In this document: one piece after another, positions 1 to 6,794 of the stretch
Layout of the letters: every line of letters begins with the position of its first letter
Position numbering within the stretch: position 1 is the first letter of the stretch
NCBI GenBank assembly: GCA_947254205.1
Contig: CAMYCE010000066.1
Coordinates: forward strand, 1-11,216
Reading direction: 5' to 3'
Source of the DNA: an uncultured Prevotellaceae bacterium
GTDB lineage: Bacteria > Bacteroidota > Bacteroidia > Bacteroidales > Muribaculaceae
Length of the DNA stretch: 11,216 bases
Notes under the pieces: generated by a model
What the model was told of the DNA's origin: nothing
Database searches by the model: none
What the model saw: only the letters and a program-made list of their open reading frames with translations
Translations under genes and position numbers: made by a program

Positions 1-79
1 ACGGAATTTGTCCCACGGATTTCACGGAATTTGTCCCACGGATTTCACGGAATTTGTCCCACGGATTTCACGGAATTTT
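1..79. repeat. 23-bp tandem repeat, three full copies plus a partial one
   Basis: A 23-base unit beginning acggaatttgtccc and ending ggatttc occurs perfectly at 1-23, 24-46 and 47-69, and a fourth copy breaks off after about 9 bases (70-79). The array starts at the very first base of the window, so more copies may lie to the left. There is no open reading frame that it clearly belongs to. It sits just downstream of the stop codon of the minus-strand sulfatase-fold gene and ends in an inverted copy (see 53-114). Confidence 0.95.
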
Positions 80-114
80 CTGTCTTAAAAATTCCGTGAA
101 ATCTGTGGGACGAA
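53..114. repeat. Long hairpin formed by the repeat and its inverted copy
   Basis: Bases 53-77 (the end of one repeat unit plus the start of the next) are nearly the reverse complement of 90-114. Of 25 positions, 23 are Watson-Crick pairs, and in plus-strand RNA the other two are G-U wobbles, so a 25-bp stem with a 12-base loop (78-89) can form. In minus-strand RNA the same two positions become A-C mismatches. The hairpin begins about 10 bases past the stop codon of the minus-strand gene and may act as a 3' end or stability element, but no T-run follows on either strand, so a classic intrinsic terminator is not shown. Confidence 0.8.
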
Positions 115-123
115 AAGCCGGGA

Positions 124-1902
124 CTATTTGCCAAGGTTGCGAATGTAGAGGGGCGACACGCTCCATGCCTTTTGCTGGTGGGGGGTGAGTGCGTTGGGCT
201 TGCCCACGACTTGTTGACGCTTGCTCACTGCCGAGGTCACCGGATAGCGCAAAATGCTGTGTCCGAGTCCTTTCCAAGGGTAGTGGTTGGCTCCCATCAC
301 GTCGAGCAAGGTGGGGTAGATGTCGATTTGCCCCATCACGCTATTGCGGTGGTGGGTGACATTAGTGCCCGTGACAATCATGGGAATGGCAGTGTCGCGC
401 AGGGTGCCGATAGGGCGTCCCTCTACCTCGTTGAGGTCTACCTCGTTGTGGTCGGAGACAATGGCCACCACGGTGTTGCTGTCGAGTTGAAGCTCGTGTA
501 ATCGCTTGTAGAGTGAGGCCAAGCAGTTGTCGAGGTTGTTGACTTCGTTCAAGAAGTTGCGCCCCGTTTCGTTATAGGTTTTTGATTGTGTGAGCCATGA
601 TTGGGGCAACTTGCCGGTTTTGTGGGGAGTGTGCATGGTGAGTGTCACCATTTGCAACATGAAGGGCTGTTTCATGTGGGGCAACAGGTCTTGGTTCACG
701 AAGTCAAACAAGGCGTTGTCGTCGATATTGTTGTTGCGCTTGAGTGCCGCATCAAGTTCTTGGCGGGCATATAGTTTTTGGAAGCCATAGGAGAATGGAG
801 TCACGGTTTGATTCCACGACTGTGCCTCATTGACCATGACTTCGCGGCGGTCATAGCCGGTTAATGCTTTGGGTAGCGACATGAAGTTGTTGTCGCCAAA
901 GCTGATGGCCACCGACTCTTGCAACAAGGGCAACAGCCCCGTGTCGTAGATGAAGTGCCCATCGCTTGAGTGCCCATAGGAGATTTGCGAAACCACATTC
1001 AAGCAGCTTATTGTTCCCTGTTTTTTGAGCAGTTGGTTGAGAGTGGGGGTGACTTCTCGCCCATCGATTTTCATGCCAATGGGCCATGATTGCATCGACT
1101 CGATGATCACCACAATCAAGTTTTTTTTGCCCGGTGTGCCATAGGGGTTGTTGGAGTAGGAGGGCAGTTGCTTGTTGAAGGCATTGAGTTGCTCTTTCTC
1201 GGCAGTGGTGAGAGGTTGGTAGCTATGTCTCCACTCGTGGGCCGAGTAGAGCAAATAGGGGATAATGCCATTTTCGCCACAATAGCGAGCGTTGACAAAG
1301 CAGGTGGCATATCGCTCGTCGAAGGCTTGTTTCATGCCTTTGCCACTCCACAGCAGGTTCACATTGGTGAGCACACACATGAGCAAGGCAAGCGCCACAG
1401 TGATGGCAAAAGGCCTGACACGCCGGCTCAGTCGCTGTTGCGACTCGTGGTGATAGTTGGGCGATGTCCATAGCGGAAAGGCGTGGGCAATTTTTTTCAC
1501 AGGAAAGAGCAGGAGCAGTAGCGTGGGCACGATGATCCACAAGTCGGCCCATCGCACCGAGCCCAGCACGCTATCAATCAAGAGGCTGTTGACGTTGCCT
1601 GTGAGGGTGAACACTTGCAAGGGCATGATGTCGTTGTAGGTGCGAGCATACCACAATTGCGAGATGCCCCAAGCCGTGGAGAGGGCAACCGGTAGCCACG
1701 AGAGGGGGCGCCACGAGCGTGGCAGCAACCAATAGGGAGCGGCCAAGGCAAGTGCTCCCACCAAGGCAACAGCAAAGGTGTGCACAAGGCTCATGCCAAA
1801 CTCATGCCCATAGACGATGAATGGAACTGCGGTGAAGTGCCATGCAATGACAAGCACCATGAGAAAGAAAAAGAGGGTTCCATATTTGTTTTGACGACTC
1901 AT
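124..1902 (-). CDS. Membrane-anchored LTA synthase/sulfatase-family phosphotransferase
   Basis: A 592-residue protein. The N-terminal part has about five hydrophobic segments (roughly residues 10-30, 36-58, 65-85, 118-134 and 163-185). An alkaline-phosphatase-fold domain follows from about 260 to 555. Visible motifs are the metal-binding glutamate in VVIIESMQSW (E268), a GHSSDGHF segment (310-317) that aligns with the nucleophile loop of LTA synthases, and VSDHNEVD (482-489) with the D484/H485 metal ligands. Proteins of this family transfer phosphoglycerol or phosphoethanolamine to envelope glycans or lipid A, or hydrolyse sulfate or phosphate esters, on the outer face of the inner membrane. 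The exact substrate cannot be told. The nucleophile appears to be Ser where Gram-positive LtaS has Thr. It starts 34 bases after the thrC stop and is probably co-transcribed with it. No functional link to threonine synthesis is evident. Confidence 0.85.
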   Translation of the reverse strand: MSRQNKYGTLFFFLMVLVIAWHFTAVPFIVYGHEFGMSLVHTFAVALVGALALAAPYWLLPRSWRPLSWLPVALSTAWGISQLWYARTYNDIMPLQVFTLTGNVNSLLIDSVLGSVRWADLWIIVPTLLLLLFPVKKIAHAFPLWTSPNYHHESQQRLSRRVRPFAITVALALLMCVLTNVNLLWSGKGMKQAFDERYATCFVNARYCGENGIIPYLLYSAHEWRHSYQPLTTAEKEQLNAFNKQLPSYSNNPYGTPGKKNLIVVIIESMQSWPIGMKIDGREVTPTLNQLLKKQGTISCLNVVSQISYGHSSDGHFIYDTGLLPLLQESVAISFGDNNFMSLPKALTGYDRREVMVNEAQSWNQTVTPFSYGFQKLYARQELDAALKRNNNIDDNALFDFVNQDLLPHMKQPFMLQMVTLTMHTPHKTGKLPQSWLTQSKTYNETGRNFLNEVNNLDNCLASLYKRLHELQLDSNTVVAIVSDHNEVDLNEVEGRPIGTLRDTAIPMIVTGTNVTHHRNSVMGQIDIYPTLLDVMGANHYPWKGLGHSILRYPVTSAVSKRQQVVGKPNALTPHQQKAWSVSPLYIRNLGK

Positions 1903-1936
1903 GCTCTTGAAAGTTTTAAAAAAAAAGAAATTGTTG

Positions 1937-3244
1937 TTATAGTTGTGATTGCTTGAGCAAGAATTTTTTGAGGGCGGTGAAGCCCGAGTTCATGCTTGTG
2001 ACGTGGCGAGTGCCATAGAGAAACTTGCTCAACGTGTTGGGCACCTCAACTGCATTGCCCACAATGCTCTCGACCGTGTTGAAAAACTTGGCAGGGTGAG
2101 CCGTTTCGAGTGCAATGCCCACTTCGCTTGGGTCGAGGCAGTCGTTGAGTGCCCGATAGGCCGTGGCTCCGTGAGGGTCAAAGAGGTAGTGGTCTTGATT
2201 CCACGCTGTGGCTATGGTGTGGGCAATTTGCTCGTCGGTGTAGCTCATGCCTTGCACGATGCTTGACAATTGCTCATGTGAGGGATAGAGGTCTAAGATG
2301 CGCTTGAAGTTGCGAGGGTTGCCAATATCAAGCCCGGGGGCTATAGAGGGCACAACCTGCTGTGGTGCAAACTTGCCGGTGTTGAGATAGTGGGTGAAGA
2401 CGTTGTTTTTGTTGTTGGTTGCAATAAACCGCTTCACGGGCAGTCCCATTTTTTTTGCCATGAGTCCTGCTGTGATGTTGCCCAAGTTGCCACATGGCAC
2501 AGCAAACACTACATTGCTGGCGTCGAAGCCTTGTTTGGCGATTTGAGCGTAGGCATAGAAGTAGTAGAACGTTTGTGGCAACAGGCGTGCAATGTTGGCA
2601 GTTTTGGCACTGGTGAGTGTGAGCTTGTGGTTGAGCTCTTCATCGTTGAAGGCCTGCATCACCATGTTTTTGCAGTCGTCGAGAGTGCCATTCACTTCAA
2701 TGGCAGTGATGTTGCCTCCCAGAGTGGTGAATTGTGCTTCTTGCAGGTTGTCGAGCGTGTCTTGTGGATAGAGCACATAGACGTGCACCCCCGGAATGTT
2801 ATAGAAACCACACGCCACGGCACCGCCGGCATTGCCCGATGTGGCGATGAGCACATGAATGTCGTGGTTGTGCTTGCTGGTGTAGTGCGAGAGCAACCTG
2901 CCCATGAATCGTGCTCCCACATCTTTAAAGCCCATTGTTGGGCCATGAAATAGCTCAAGCGAAAATCGCTGTGGGGCAACTTCAACAAGTGGAATGTCGA
3001 AATTGAGGGTGTCGAACACGATGTTGTGCAACACTTCGGCCTCTACATCGCCTCGCAGGGCATAGTTGGCAACGGCATAGCTCATTTCGGGTAGCGACAT
3101 CACCTTGAGGTTGCTCACAAAGGCTTGTGGCAGTTGCGGAATGATTTCGGGCATGTATAGCCCCTGATCGTCGGCAAAGCCTTTGAGCACTGCATCTTCG
3201 AGTGACACAAAATGAGAGTGGTCGTTGGTGCTGTAGTATTTCAT
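1937..3244 (-). CDS. thrC: Threonine synthase
   Basis: A 435-residue PLP enzyme that converts O-phosphohomoserine to threonine and phosphate, the last step of threonine synthesis, in the cytoplasm. The N-terminal segment MKYYSTND...GLYMPE is typical of the longer bacterial/fungal class. The PLP lysine lies in HGPTMGFKDVGARFM (K107), the phosphate-binding loop is PCGNLGNITAG (250-260), and the C-terminal ETAHPAKF (380-387) is also characteristic. Length is normal. One oddity is the loop ATSGNAGGAVA (134-144), where the family usually has ATSGDTG; the codons are clear, so this is a real substitution in this read. The gene lies 76 bases downstream of the aspartokinase, giving the first and last enzymes of the threonine branch side by side. 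Annotation is secure even if the loop change affects activity. Confidence 0.96.
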   Translation of the reverse strand: MKYYSTNDHSHFVSLEDAVLKGFADDQGLYMPEIIPQLPQAFVSNLKVMSLPEMSYAVANYALRGDVEAEVLHNIVFDTLNFDIPLVEVAPQRFSLELFHGPTMGFKDVGARFMGRLLSHYTSKHNHDIHVLIATSGNAGGAVACGFYNIPGVHVYVLYPQDTLDNLQEAQFTTLGGNITAIEVNGTLDDCKNMVMQAFNDEELNHKLTLTSAKTANIARLLPQTFYYFYAYAQIAKQGFDASNVVFAVPCGNLGNITAGLMAKKMGLPVKRFIATNNKNNVFTHYLNTGKFAPQQVVPSIAPGLDIGNPRNFKRILDLYPSHEQLSSIVQGMSYTDEQIAHTIATAWNQDHYLFDPHGATAYRALNDCLDPSEVGIALETAHPAKFFNTVESIVGNAVEVPNTLSKFLYGTRHVTSMNSGFTALKKFLLKQSQL

Positions 3245-3320
3245 TGTTGTTGCGCTTGATATAGTGAGGTTTTAGTTATGTTTTTTGGGGTGGAAAGAGT
3301 AATCTTTTTTTTGTGTGAGT

Positions 3321-4214
3321 TTAAGGTTGGTGGGCGATGAGTGTGCCTCGGGCTGTGGGGTTGAATGTGTTTTTCACCCACACAGGAATGTGCTTGAGTG
3401 CCACAGGCGACAGCGTGGGGGCATATATCACCTTGGCACCGGCTTCACACATCTCGATGGCTTGCCGATAGGTCATTTTGTCGAGAAGCTTGGCATTGGG
3501 GTCCTTTTTGGGGTCGGCCGAGTAGAAACCATCGACATCGGTCCATATTTCGAGACTTTGGGCATCGATGGCAGCAGCAATGATAGCGGCAGTGAAATCG
3601 CTACCTCCACGCCCCAAGTTGGTCGAGAAGTTGTTGCTGATGTCTTGGGCAATAAATCCTTGAGTCACCATGACCGTTGCTTGGCACTTGGCTACTGCTT
3701 GCTTGGCAAGGTCGAATGTGCTGTTGTCGAGAATGCGCTCGCCATCAATGTCTTGGGTCTTGATGAAGTGAGGGGCATAGAGCCCTTCAACATCTTGGAG
3801 CATGTGGGTGAGGATAGCCGACGATAAAATCTCGCCGTGGCTCACGATGGCATCTTCGAGTGTTGTTTTCACAGCCTCGTCGAGTTGCTTGTTGGTGTAG
3901 AGAGTGCCCAAAAATTGGGGGAGTCCCTCATTGAAAAATTTGTCGATAATATGAATGCAAGCTTGCTTGTTGTGGGCAGGCACAACCCCATCGATCACGC
4001 TCAGGTGGCGTTGATAGAGTTGTTGCAATGTGAGCTCATAGGAGTGGTCTTGAACTTCGGCCTTGTGCACCATGTTGAGCAGGGTGTCGGTTACTCCACT
4101 CATGGCCGATACCACCACTACCACACGACTGGTTTGGCTATCGATGATTGATTTCACGTTTTTTAGGCTCTCAATCGAGCCCATCGATGTTCCTCCAAAC
4201 TTTAATACTTTCAT
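3321..4214 (-). CDS. Aspartate kinase, catalytic domain only (no ACT domains)
   Basis: A 297-residue amino-acid kinase that phosphorylates aspartate, the committed step toward lysine, methionine and threonine. Diagnostic motifs are KFGGTSM (5-11), SHGEIL (125-130), NLGRGGSDFTAA (199-210) and EIWTDVDGFYSADP (222-235). The chain stops at NPTARGTLIAHQP, which is where the catalytic domain of LysC or ThrA ends. Normal monofunctional aspartokinases are about 400-450 residues because two ACT domains follow, and these bind lysine or threonine for feedback control. Here the next gene, thrC, begins 76 bases later, so there is no room for them. No alternative frame in the gap looks like ACT sequence. 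It is probably the first gene of an operon with thrC. It could be an uncontrolled isozyme or be regulated by a separate subunit. A lysC/thrA symbol would imply a regulatory type that cannot be assigned. Confidence 0.93.
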   Translation of the reverse strand: MKVLKFGGTSMGSIESLKNVKSIIDSQTSRVVVVVSAMSGVTDTLLNMVHKAEVQDHSYELTLQQLYQRHLSVIDGVVPAHNKQACIHIIDKFFNEGLPQFLGTLYTNKQLDEAVKTTLEDAIVSHGEILSSAILTHMLQDVEGLYAPHFIKTQDIDGERILDNSTFDLAKQAVAKCQATVMVTQGFIAQDISNNFSTNLGRGGSDFTAAIIAAAIDAQSLEIWTDVDGFYSADPKKDPNAKLLDKMTYRQAIEMCEAGAKVIYAPTLSPVALKHIPVWVKNTFNPTARGTLIAHQP

Positions 4215-4290
4215 AATCTATAATCATCTTAAATGAAAAGTGTCTCTACTCGCAGCATATGACGCGAAAAAAACACGCATTCTGTATGTG

Positions 4291-4298
4291 CAAAGTTA
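4291..4298 (-). promoter_or_regulatory. Promoter -7 element for aspartokinase-thrC operon
   Basis: Read on the minus strand, this is TAACTTTG, a full match to the Bacteroidetes TAnnTTTG element. Transcription would start near 4284-4287, leaving a leader of about 70 bases before the aspartokinase ATG. No clear TTTG is found at the -33 distance, so this rests on the -7 element and its position. Confidence 0.55.
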
Positions 4299-4312
4299 CG
4301 CAATTATTTTCA

Positions 4313-4344
4313 TTTGTGGGTTAGTTTGTTTTTTATTACTTTTG
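4313..4344 (+). promoter_or_regulatory. sigma-ABfr promoter of the YqgE gene
   Basis: TTTG at 4313-4316 and TACTTTTG at 4337-4344 with a 20-base spacer match the Bacteroidetes consensus (TTTG, 19-21 bases, TAnnTTTG). The expected start of transcription, about 4348-4352, is only a few bases before the ATG at 4355, which predicts an almost leaderless mRNA. It is arranged back to back with the promoter of the aspartokinase operon. Confidence 0.7.
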
Positions 4345-4354
4345 CGATTATACT

Positions 4355-4960
4355 ATGGAGGAAATTAGCGTAGATATTTTTAACCTTTTTGATGAGCAAC
4401 CGGCTGTGTCGCGTGGCAACGTGATTGTGGCCAAGCCCACGGTCGAAGATGCCTGTTTCAAGCGGTCGGCAATAGTGCTGGTCGATCACGACAGCGCAAA
4501 AGGAACCATGGGCTTGATGGTGAACCGATTCACCGGCTACACCCTGCACGATGTGTTGCCCGAGCTCGACAATAGCGATGACATTCCGCTCTACATGGGT
4601 GGACCTGTGAATCCCGAAATGATGTTTTTTTTGCACACCCTTGGTCCCGAGATTGTGCCCGGTTGCATTCAGCTTGCGCGTGGGCTCTACTTTGGTGGCG
4701 ACTATGAGGCCGTGAAGGCTCATGTGGCGGGAGGTGACCCCGTGGCAGGACATCTCAAGTTTATATTGGGCTATAGCGGGTGGACACAAGGACAGCTTGC
4801 CGGCGAAATTGCGCGTCACGATTGGGCTGTGCTCAAGCAAGCCGAGCCTACCATGCTTATGGCCGAAGCCGAGGAGAGCTTGTGGCGCAATGCTGTGGAA
4901 GCTTTTGGCGAGAAATATCGCATGTGGCTCAACTGGCCTCGCGAGGTGATCAATAATTAG
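4355..4960 (+). CDS. YqgE/AlgH family protein (DUF179)
   Basis: A 201-residue cytoplasmic protein of the YqgE/AlgH family. Characteristic segments are the N-terminal RGNVIVAKP (20-28), GTMGLMVNR (50-58), the GGPV turn (82-85), and the signature LGYSGWTQGQL (138-148). Length is normal for Bacteroidetes members. The biochemical role of the family is not settled; the AlgH name comes from an alginate regulation phenotype in Pseudomonas, which should not be carried over here. The start at 4355 is supported because the family has about 20 residues before the RG-V-I-x-P segment. The gene stands alone, divergent from the aspartokinase operon and convergent with the acetyltransferase, whose stop is 23 bases away. 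Confidence 0.93.
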   Translation: MEEISVDIFNLFDEQPAVSRGNVIVAKPTVEDACFKRSAIVLVDHDSAKGTMGLMVNRFTGYTLHDVLPELDNSDDIPLYMGGPVNPEMMFFLHTLGPEIVPGCIQLARGLYFGGDYEAVKAHVAGGDPVAGHLKFILGYSGWTQGQLAGEIARHDWAVLKQAEPTMLMAEAEESLWRNAVEAFGEKYRMWLNWPREVINN

Positions 4961-4983
4961 ACTCCAATCACAGAGCTAAGCCA

Positions 4984-5514
4984 TCAAAAGATGCATTGAA
5001 GCAGGTGCACATCGTGGTAGTGATGTCCTCTTTTTTGCCAACTCTTGAGCACACCGGCCAATTCAAACCCCGCCTCGGCAAAAAGTGAGAGGCATGCCAC
5101 GTTGTCGTGGGCAATGAACACATAGAGCTGTCTTAGGCCTATGCACTCAAGGGCATAGCGTGTGGCAATGTCGAGGGTGTGCCGTCCCAATCCTTTTCCT
5201 TGAAATGGTGGTGCAATCAATAGGCCAAGTTCGGCTCTATTGTTGAGGGGGTCAAAGTTGGTGAAATCTACAATTCCAATGGCTTGCCCCGACTCGGCAA
5301 GGGTGGCCACAAGGCGCAATTCACGGGTTTGGTAGATGTCGTTGCTATTTTCTTGAAGATATTTCCACAACATTTGTCGCGAGTAGGGTGCGATGCAACT
5401 GCTTGCCACCCATAGCGAAGCCTCGTTTTCCCATTCATATAGGAGGTCGAGATCGGTGGGTTCAAGAGCTCGAAGTGTGATGTGTGTGTTGCTTAGGGGA
5501 GAGCAGTTGTTCAT
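4984..5514 (-). CDS. GNAT family N-acetyltransferase (RimJ/RimL-like)
   Basis: A 176-residue acetyl-CoA-dependent N-acetyltransferase. The fold begins with ITLRALEPTDLDLLYEWEN (12-30), typical of the RimJ/RimL/SpeG group. The acetyl-CoA pyrophosphate loop is QGKGLGR (105-111), and the motif-B segment is AHDNVACLSLFAEAGFELAG (135-154), where N138 and the AGF turn are the usual landmarks. The substrate (protein N-terminus, amino sugar, polyamine or amino acid) cannot be assigned. Its ATG overlaps the TGA of the upstream glycosyltransferase by one base (TGATG), so translation of the two is probably coupled and they are expressed together. That would fit a role on a sugar nucleotide or glycan, but this is inference from position only. 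Confidence 0.92.
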   Translation of the reverse strand: MNNCSPLSNTHITLRALEPTDLDLLYEWENEASLWVASSCIAPYSRQMLWKYLQENSNDIYQTRELRLVATLAESGQAIGIVDFTNFDPLNNRAELGLLIAPPFQGKGLGRHTLDIATRYALECIGLRQLYVFIAHDNVACLSLFAEAGFELAGVLKSWQKRGHHYHDVHLLQCIF

Positions 5515-6638
5515 CAGTCTTTCATTTTAGGCGTTATGAGCACTTTGTTGCGACTTGCATAGATGTGAAACAGCACCCCCCTGCGAGTTTCACGGGCAAT
5601 GATGTCGACCAGTTGGCTATAGTTGTAGCTCTCATCATCGAGTAGCACATTGGCGTTGCTCGTTGGGGGAATGGAAGTTGCAAAAGTGTCGATGCCCATT
5701 TGCTGTGCCACGTGGTGTGGTTGTTGGCTCAAGATAACCCAACTTCCTGCTATTGCAGTGGGTTGAGCCTTGAAGTAGTGGACCACTCGGCCGGCCAGTC
5801 GCTTGGCAATGGCTATGCCTTGGCGCAACCACACGCCCAGTTTAATGAAAGGGTAGGCCAGCAACCCAAAGCCGGGATAATGCTTGCGATAAAAAATGAG
5901 CATGGCGTCATAGAACACTTGCACATAGCGCAGAGAATCTTTCTTGGTGCTTTCGCCCTTGTAGTGCACCATGTCAACGGGCAGATACCAGTTGTCGAAG
6001 CCTTGTTGCACCATGCGATAGGAGATGTCGATGTCTTCGCCATACATGAAAAAATCGGGGTCAAAGCCCTTGATGTCTTGCAACAATCGAGTGCGGCAAA
6101 ACATGAATGCACCCGACAGAATGTCGATGCGGTGGGCTTGATGCTCATCAAGAAAACGCAGGTGATATTTGGCCAGCCATGGCGAGCGGGGAAACAGCAT
6201 CGACAAGCCAAATATTTTGCAAAACGACACCCATGGAGTGGGAAATGCACGCTTTGACTCGGGCAAAAACACTCCGTTGCCGTCGAGCATGTGCAACCCA
6301 ATGGCTCCGCATCGTGGGTGCGATTGCATCCACTCAACACAGCGCTCAATGCACTGTGGGGTGATGATGGTGTCGGGGTTGAGAATCACCGTGTGGGTGC
6401 CTTGGGCCTGCATGATGGCTTGGTTGTTGGCTCGGCCAAACCCCACATTGTGGTCGTTTTCAATAAACTTCACTTGTGGAAATCGGGCTTTGATAAAAGG
6501 CATGGTGTCGCCTCCCGAGTTGTTGTCGACCACGATAATCTCGCTCTCGTAGCCCTGCAATGCCTCTTGTGCTGCCCTGAGTGTTTGCTCAAGGAAGTAC
6601 TTCACGCGATAGCTCACTATGACCACACTAATGTCCAA
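5514..6638 (-). CDS. Family 2 glycosyltransferase (rhamnosyltransferase-like) with C-terminal extension
   Basis: A 374-residue inverting GT-A glycosyltransferase. Landmarks are ISVVIVSYRVKYFL (3-16), the nucleotide-sugar segment VVDNNSGG (36-43), NVGFGRANN (64-72), the metal-binding NPDT (87-90), SGAFMF (175-180) and the catalytic region GFDPDFFMYGEDIDISYR (191-208). This is the WbbL-like arrangement of enzymes that add sugars to a lipid-linked or surface glycan at the cytoplasmic membrane face. An amphipathic stretch (about 255-290) could touch the membrane. Residues from about 296 to the end form a further small domain (SWVILSQQP...LITPKMKD) not needed for the GT-A fold. The start codon is TTG: no ATG lies in frame between 6638 and the stop at 6675-6677, and the N-terminus fits the family. 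It is first in a two-gene unit with the acetyltransferase. Confidence 0.93.
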   Translation of the reverse strand: MDISVVIVSYRVKYFLEQTLRAAQEALQGYESEIIVVDNNSGGDTMPFIKARFPQVKFIENDHNVGFGRANNQAIMQAQGTHTVILNPDTIITPQCIERCVEWMQSHPRCGAIGLHMLDGNGVFLPESKRAFPTPWVSFCKIFGLSMLFPRSPWLAKYHLRFLDEHQAHRIDILSGAFMFCRTRLLQDIKGFDPDFFMYGEDIDISYRMVQQGFDNWYLPVDMVHYKGESTKKDSLRYVQVFYDAMLIFYRKHYPGFGLLAYPFIKLGVWLRQGIAIAKRLAGRVVHYFKAQPTAIAGSWVILSQQPHHVAQQMGIDTFATSIPPTSNANVLLDDESYNYSQLVDIIARETRRGVLFHIYASRNKVLITPKMKD

Positions 6639-6669
6639 AGTTGTCGATTTCTTTTGCAGTAAAACGAAG

Positions 6670-6677
6670 CAAAGTTA
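6670..6677 (-). promoter_or_regulatory. Promoter -7 element for the glycosyltransferase-acetyltransferase pair
   Basis: The minus strand reads TAACTTTG, a full TAnnTTTG match. The predicted start near 6663-6666 gives a leader of about 27 bases before the TTG codon at 6638, and lies downstream of any earlier in-frame possibility. The -33 region is only loosely TTTG-like. Confidence 0.55.
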
Positions 6678-6685
6678 ACATTTAT

Positions 6686-6717
6686 TTTGTAAAGTAGTAG
6701 CCAATGCACTAATTTTG
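6686..6717 (+). promoter_or_regulatory. sigma-ABfr promoter of the pantothenate kinase gene
   Basis: TTTG at 6686-6689 and TAATTTTG at 6710-6717 are separated by 20 bases, an excellent match to the Bacteroidetes consensus. Transcription should start near 6724, leaving a leader of about 70 bases. It lies 9 bases from the -7 element of the divergent glycosyltransferase gene, so the two promoters share a very compact control region. Confidence 0.75.
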
Positions 6718-6794
6718 CCCCATCAAATTTTTCTTTTAGGAGTAAAACTTCAAGGAAACCCAAAAAATCAGAAACATTAATTGAAATTAGCAAT

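Noticed and set aside
1..79. The 23-bp repeats as a CRISPR array
   Set aside because: The units are directly adjacent with no unique spacers, so this is a simple tandem repeat.
2390..2953. A 187-codon open frame on the plus strand inside thrC
   Set aside because: It is opposite a well supported threonine synthase, has no recognisable domain and an odd Val/His/Cys-rich composition, so it is an antisense shadow. Similar long frames opposite the aspartokinase, the glycosyltransferase and mdh were rejected for the same reason.
4224..4280. An 18-codon frame (minus strand) in the leader of the aspartokinase operon that might be a threonine attenuator peptide
   Set aside because: The peptide has only one Thr and no Ile, and no terminator/antiterminator pair is visible in the roughly 70-base leader, so amino-acid attenuation is not supported.
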